NCBI GenBank assembly: GCA_020847355.1
Contig: JADLCG010000102.1
Coordinates: 1-8,278 of the forward strand
From: Anaerolineales bacterium
GTDB taxonomy: Bacteria > Chloroflexota > Anaerolineae > Anaerolineales > Villigracilaceae
Reading direction: 5' to 3'
Length of the DNA stretch: 8,278 bases
Shown: positions 7,249 through 8,278 of the stretch, piece by piece
How the letters are laid out: each line of letters begins with the position of its first letter
Position numbering within the stretch: the stretch's first letter is position 1
Position numbers and translations under genes: made by a program
Notes under the pieces: model-generated
Database searches by the model: none
What the model was told of the DNA's origin: nothing
What the model saw: only the letters and a program-made list of their open reading frames with translations

Positions 7249-7280
7249 AGTTATTTGCCCAGCCCTACTGGCGAATAACT
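7249..7280. promoter_or_regulatory. 11-bp-arm inverted repeat at the predicted act transcription start
   Basis: AGTTATTTGCC (7249-7259) and GGCGAATAACT (7270-7280) are inverted repeats with one non-Watson-Crick position (7256/7273, a U.G pair in plus-strand RNA) around a 10-nt spacer. The right end abuts the predicted act transcription start near 7279, so the element would be an operator just downstream of the start or the first hairpin of the leader. Confidence 0.5.
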
Positions 7281-7285
7281 GTGGC

Positions 7286-7314
7286 ATTATACAGCAAAAG
7301 TGCAGAAAAGTACA
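7286..7314 (-). promoter_or_regulatory. Candidate sigma-70-type promoter of the act operon
   Basis: On the minus strand a perfect TATAAT (7291-7286) is preceded after 17 nt by TGTACT (7314-7309), a weak -35. The predicted start is near 7279, giving a leader of about 245 nt before actA. A second, weaker candidate lies downstream: TTGGAG (7242-7237), 17 nt, GATAAT (7219-7214). Both are sequence matches only. Confidence 0.4.
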
Positions 7315-7345
7315 CACGGGTTTATAAATATCTGAAACCCGCGTG
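7313..7345. promoter_or_regulatory. Large dyad between divergent promoters, candidate shared operator
   Basis: CACACGGGTTT (7313-7323) and AAACCCGCGTG (7335-7345) match in 10 of 11 positions around an AT-rich 11-nt centre. The left arm touches the -35 box of the act promoter. The right arm overlaps the extended -10 of the small plus-strand gene. A dimeric regulator here could control both directions. As minus-strand RNA the mismatch becomes G.U and the stem is followed by TACTTTTCT, so a weak terminator is the alternative reading. Confidence 0.5.
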
Positions 7346-7352
7346 ATAAAAT
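7344..7352 (+). promoter_or_regulatory. Candidate extended -10 promoter of the small membrane-protein gene
   Basis: TGATAAAAT contains the TGn extension and a 5/6 match to TATAAT (TAAAAT at 7347-7352). No clear -35 is present. The start would fall near 7359, only a few bases before the ATG at 7365, which would give a nearly leaderless transcript; consistent with this, no Shine-Dalgarno is seen. Confidence 0.35.
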
Positions 7353-7364
7353 CTTCATAAGCCT

Positions 7365-7610
7365 ATGAAAAATAATCTTCTTCTCATGTCAATCTTATTC
7401 ATTTTAATATTAGCCTCAGTCTTTGTGGCGGCGTCTTTCGTCCAAGCCGCCGAGCCGGCTATCGGCTTGGCACTGCAAAGCAAGGCTGTATTACCGCAAA
7501 CTTTTACGGACCTTTCCGAAGTTGGCTCAACGACCGGCATTTTCATTATGGGCGTAGTCATTTTGCTGATCGTTACTCTGCCGCTGATTTTTAGAAGGAA
7601 ATGGAAATAA
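7365..7610 (+). CDS. Small membrane protein, 81 residues, function unknown
   Basis: I do not recognise this protein. It has a hydrophobic N-terminus (about 4-25) ending in SFVQA-AEP, a good signal-peptidase I site after residue 28. A short exported segment of about 30 residues follows, then a second hydrophobic helix (about 58-76) and a positively charged end, RRKWK. This predicts a small type I membrane protein of about 53 residues after cleavage, with its C-terminus in the cytoplasm. It has no Cys or His and so no obvious cofactor. There is no Shine-Dalgarno before the ATG, and an internal ATG at codon 8 is an alternative. It is transcribed away from the act operon across a shared control region, so a link to ACIII or to membrane stress is possible but unproven. 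The signal-peptide and TM pattern with charge asymmetry argues for a real gene. Confidence 0.6.
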   Translation: MKNNLLLMSILFILILASVFVAASFVQAAEPAIGLALQSKAVLPQTFTDLSEVGSTTGIFIMGVVILLIVTLPLIFRRKWK

Positions 7611-7642
7611 TTCTCTTAGAACTAATTCTCTCTGTAAAACAG

Positions 7643-7671
7643 TTGTGTAATTCAACGCTCCGGCGTAAAAT
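7643..7671 (+). promoter_or_regulatory. Candidate promoter of the corA-like gene
   Basis: TTGTGT (7643-7648), a 17-nt spacer and TAAAAT (7666-7671) give a plausible sigma-70-type promoter with a predicted start near 7678, leaving a leader of about 135 nt. No strong terminator is visible between the small gene's stop (7610) and this point, so read-through from that gene is also possible. Confidence 0.35.
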
Positions 7672-7721
7672 CAGGAAAGCTTATGTACCGCAAAAATGAA
7701 AGCGCTTTAGACAGTTCGGAT

Positions 7722-7750
7722 AATAACCCGCCCAGTTTGGGCAAGTTATT
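7722..7750 (+). promoter_or_regulatory. Two-part hairpin in the corA-like gene leader
   Basis: AATAAC (7722-7727) pairs with GTTATT (7745-7750), and GCCCA (7730-7734) pairs with TGGGC (7738-7742). A symmetric 2x2 internal loop (CC/AA) separates the helices and a 3-nt loop caps them. No T-run follows, so it is not a terminator. I could not match it to the M-box or any other riboswitch class I know. Confidence 0.5.
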
Positions 7751-7776
7751 CATTATGATCGCGTAATGGCGGCTCG

Positions 7777-7802
7777 CCTTGCGCGGCTGACCTCGCGCAA
7801 GG
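7777..7802 (+). promoter_or_regulatory. Hairpin sequestering the Shine-Dalgarno of the corA-like gene
   Basis: CCTTGCGC (7777-7784) and GCGCAAGG (7795-7802) form a perfect 8-bp stem with a 10-nt loop. The right arm includes AAGG of the Shine-Dalgarno AAGGAG (7799-7804), eight bases before the ATG. A competing hairpin, GGCG (7768-7771) with CGCC (7775-7778), would use part of the left arm and free the ribosome site. This two-state design suits translational control; the signal is unknown. Confidence 0.55.
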
Positions 7803-7812
7803 AGAAACGCCT

Positions 7813-8278
7813 ATGTTGACCATCTATAAAACGACCGAACAAGGGTTGGAAAAAATCGAAAATATCGCCAACGGAGCTTGGGTCAATGTAGCGAACCCAA
7901 CGACAGATGAAATTGAAAAATTAGTCGCGTGGGGGATGGAAATGGATTACATCAACTACGCTTTAGATCAAGACGAAATGGCGCGCATGGAGCGCGACGA
8001 AGATTATACTTTCATCCTTGTACGCATTCCCATCCACCAGCCTGAAAGCGACATTCCCTACACCACCGTGCCGTTGGGGATTATGATCTTGGGCAATCGC
8101 ATTCTCACCCTGTGCCGCACTGAAAGCGACATCTTCAAAGCCTTAACCAATGGCAAGCATCGGCGCTTAAAAACCGGCAAGCGCTATCGGCTAGCGCTGT
8201 ATATTTTTCTTGAAACCGCCGCGCGCTATTTGCATCTCTTACGCGAAATTAACCGCGCCACCGAAAAAGTAGAGGATC
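7813..8278 (+). CDS. CorA-family magnesium/divalent-cation channel, N-terminal part (runs off right edge)
   Basis: An open frame of 155 codons with no stop to the window edge. The translation starts MLTIYKTTEQGLEKIENIA, then GAWVNVANPTTDEIEKLV, GMEMDYINYALDQDEMARME and DYTFILVRIPIHQPE. This matches the cytoplasmic domain of the short CorA branch common in Firmicutes and Chloroflexota: the W-x-N/D-L/V-x-NPT motif, the D-x-x-E-x-x-R segment before a beta strand, and the VPLGIMILGNRILTLCR strand pair. The helical stalk starts near residue 130 (YLHLLREINRATEKVE). The pore helix with the GMN signature lies beyond the window and cannot be checked. The family forms pentameric inner-membrane channels for Mg2+ or Co2+, and the N-terminal domain senses cytoplasmic Mg2+. 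The start is set by AAGGAG eight bases upstream, part of which is held in a hairpin. Confidence 0.88.
   Translation, partial: MLTIYKTTEQGLEKIENIANGAWVNVANPTTDEIEKLVAWGMEMDYINYALDQDEMARMERDEDYTFILVRIPIHQPESDIPYTTVPLGIMILGNRILTLCRTESDIFKALTNGKHRRLKTGKRYRLALYIFLETAARYLHLLREINRATEKVED

Larger units (their letters stand above)
7034..7364. other. 331-bp divergent intergenic region rich in inverted repeats
   Basis: No convincing gene lies here. The only sizeable frame (minus, 7317-7096) gives 73 residues of unremarkable composition. The region holds the candidate promoters of the act operon and of the small plus-strand gene. It contains inverted repeats at 7043-7056, 7056-7089, 7171-7186 (CCTAA/TTAGG), 7240-7257 (CAAATAA/TTATTTG), 7249-7280 and 7313-7345. 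The 7240-7257 and 7249-7280 repeats share bases and could be alternative structures. A direct repeat AAAAGT occurs at 7296-7301 and 7306-7311, one helical turn apart, between the act -35 and -10 boxes. Confidence 0.7.

Noticed and set aside
7096..7317. 73-residue minus-strand frame in the act leader
   Set aside because: It has no recognisable domain and no convincing Shine-Dalgarno for its first ATG, which would lie upstream of the predicted promoter -10. A shorter form from an ATG near 7222-7208 cannot be excluded as a leader peptide.
7355..7561. 68-residue minus-strand frame opposite the small membrane protein
   Set aside because: The plus-strand frame has a coherent signal peptide and membrane helix; the minus-strand reading has neither domain nor start signal.
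7755..7766. Three-codon upstream frame ATG ATC GCG TAA in the corA-like leader
   Set aside because: No ribosome binding site; too short to separate from chance.
7611..7812. M-box (Mg2+) riboswitch, tRNA or other known RNA before the corA-like gene
   Set aside because: The conserved M-box segments and the TpsiC/acceptor pattern of tRNA are not seen; only unassigned hairpins are supported.
1..8278. CRISPR array, insertion sequence, integrase or phage genes
   Set aside because: No spaced direct repeats, transposase-like frames or terminal repeats flanking genes were seen.

Overview
The window is most likely from a member of the Chloroflexota, probably class Anaerolineae. This is inferred from an alternative complex III (ACIII) operon of the kind found in that phylum, mid-range GC, Pro/Thr-rich secreted tails and dense protein-coding layout; no rRNA or marker gene in the window proves it.

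Layout from left to right. Positions 1-155 (minus) hold the N-terminal 51 codons of a GNAT-type acetyltransferase that runs off the left edge. A perfect 10-bp hairpin terminator (171-194) separates it from a seven-gene minus-strand operon filling 216-7033. In transcription order this is actA (pentaheme cytochrome c, 7033-6479), actB1 (molybdopterin-oxidoreductase-like, TAT signal, 6457-4229), actB2 (four-cluster Fe-S protein, 4226-3486), actC (NrfD-like membrane quinol subunit, 3483-2038), actD (DUF3341, 2028-1498), actE (monoheme cytochrome c, 1501-923) and a second membrane-anchored monoheme cytochrome c of unknown role (911-216). Genes are 2-21 nt apart or overlap by 4 nt, nearly all with strong Shine-Dalgarno sequences, so they form one transcription unit.

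Positions 7034-7364 are a 331-bp non-coding region packed with inverted repeats. It separates the act operon from a plus-strand gene for an 81-residue small membrane protein (7365-7610). A candidate act promoter with a perfect TATAAT box lies about 250 bp from actA, implying a long leader. An 11-bp-arm dyad sits between the two divergent candidate promoters. After a 202-bp gap with a candidate promoter and two hairpins, one of which covers the Shine-Dalgarno sequence, a CorA-family divalent-cation channel gene begins at 7813 and runs off the right edge.

How the genes work together. ACIII replaces the cytochrome bc1 complex. ActC with the ActB2 clusters should oxidise menaquinol, and electrons should pass through the Fe-S chain to the ActA hemes, then through ActE or another carrier to a terminal oxidase. 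Three points stand out. ActB is encoded as two separate genes. No actF or actG follows actE before the terminator. An extra monoheme cytochrome, lacking the usual Met axial ligand, takes the last place in the operon.
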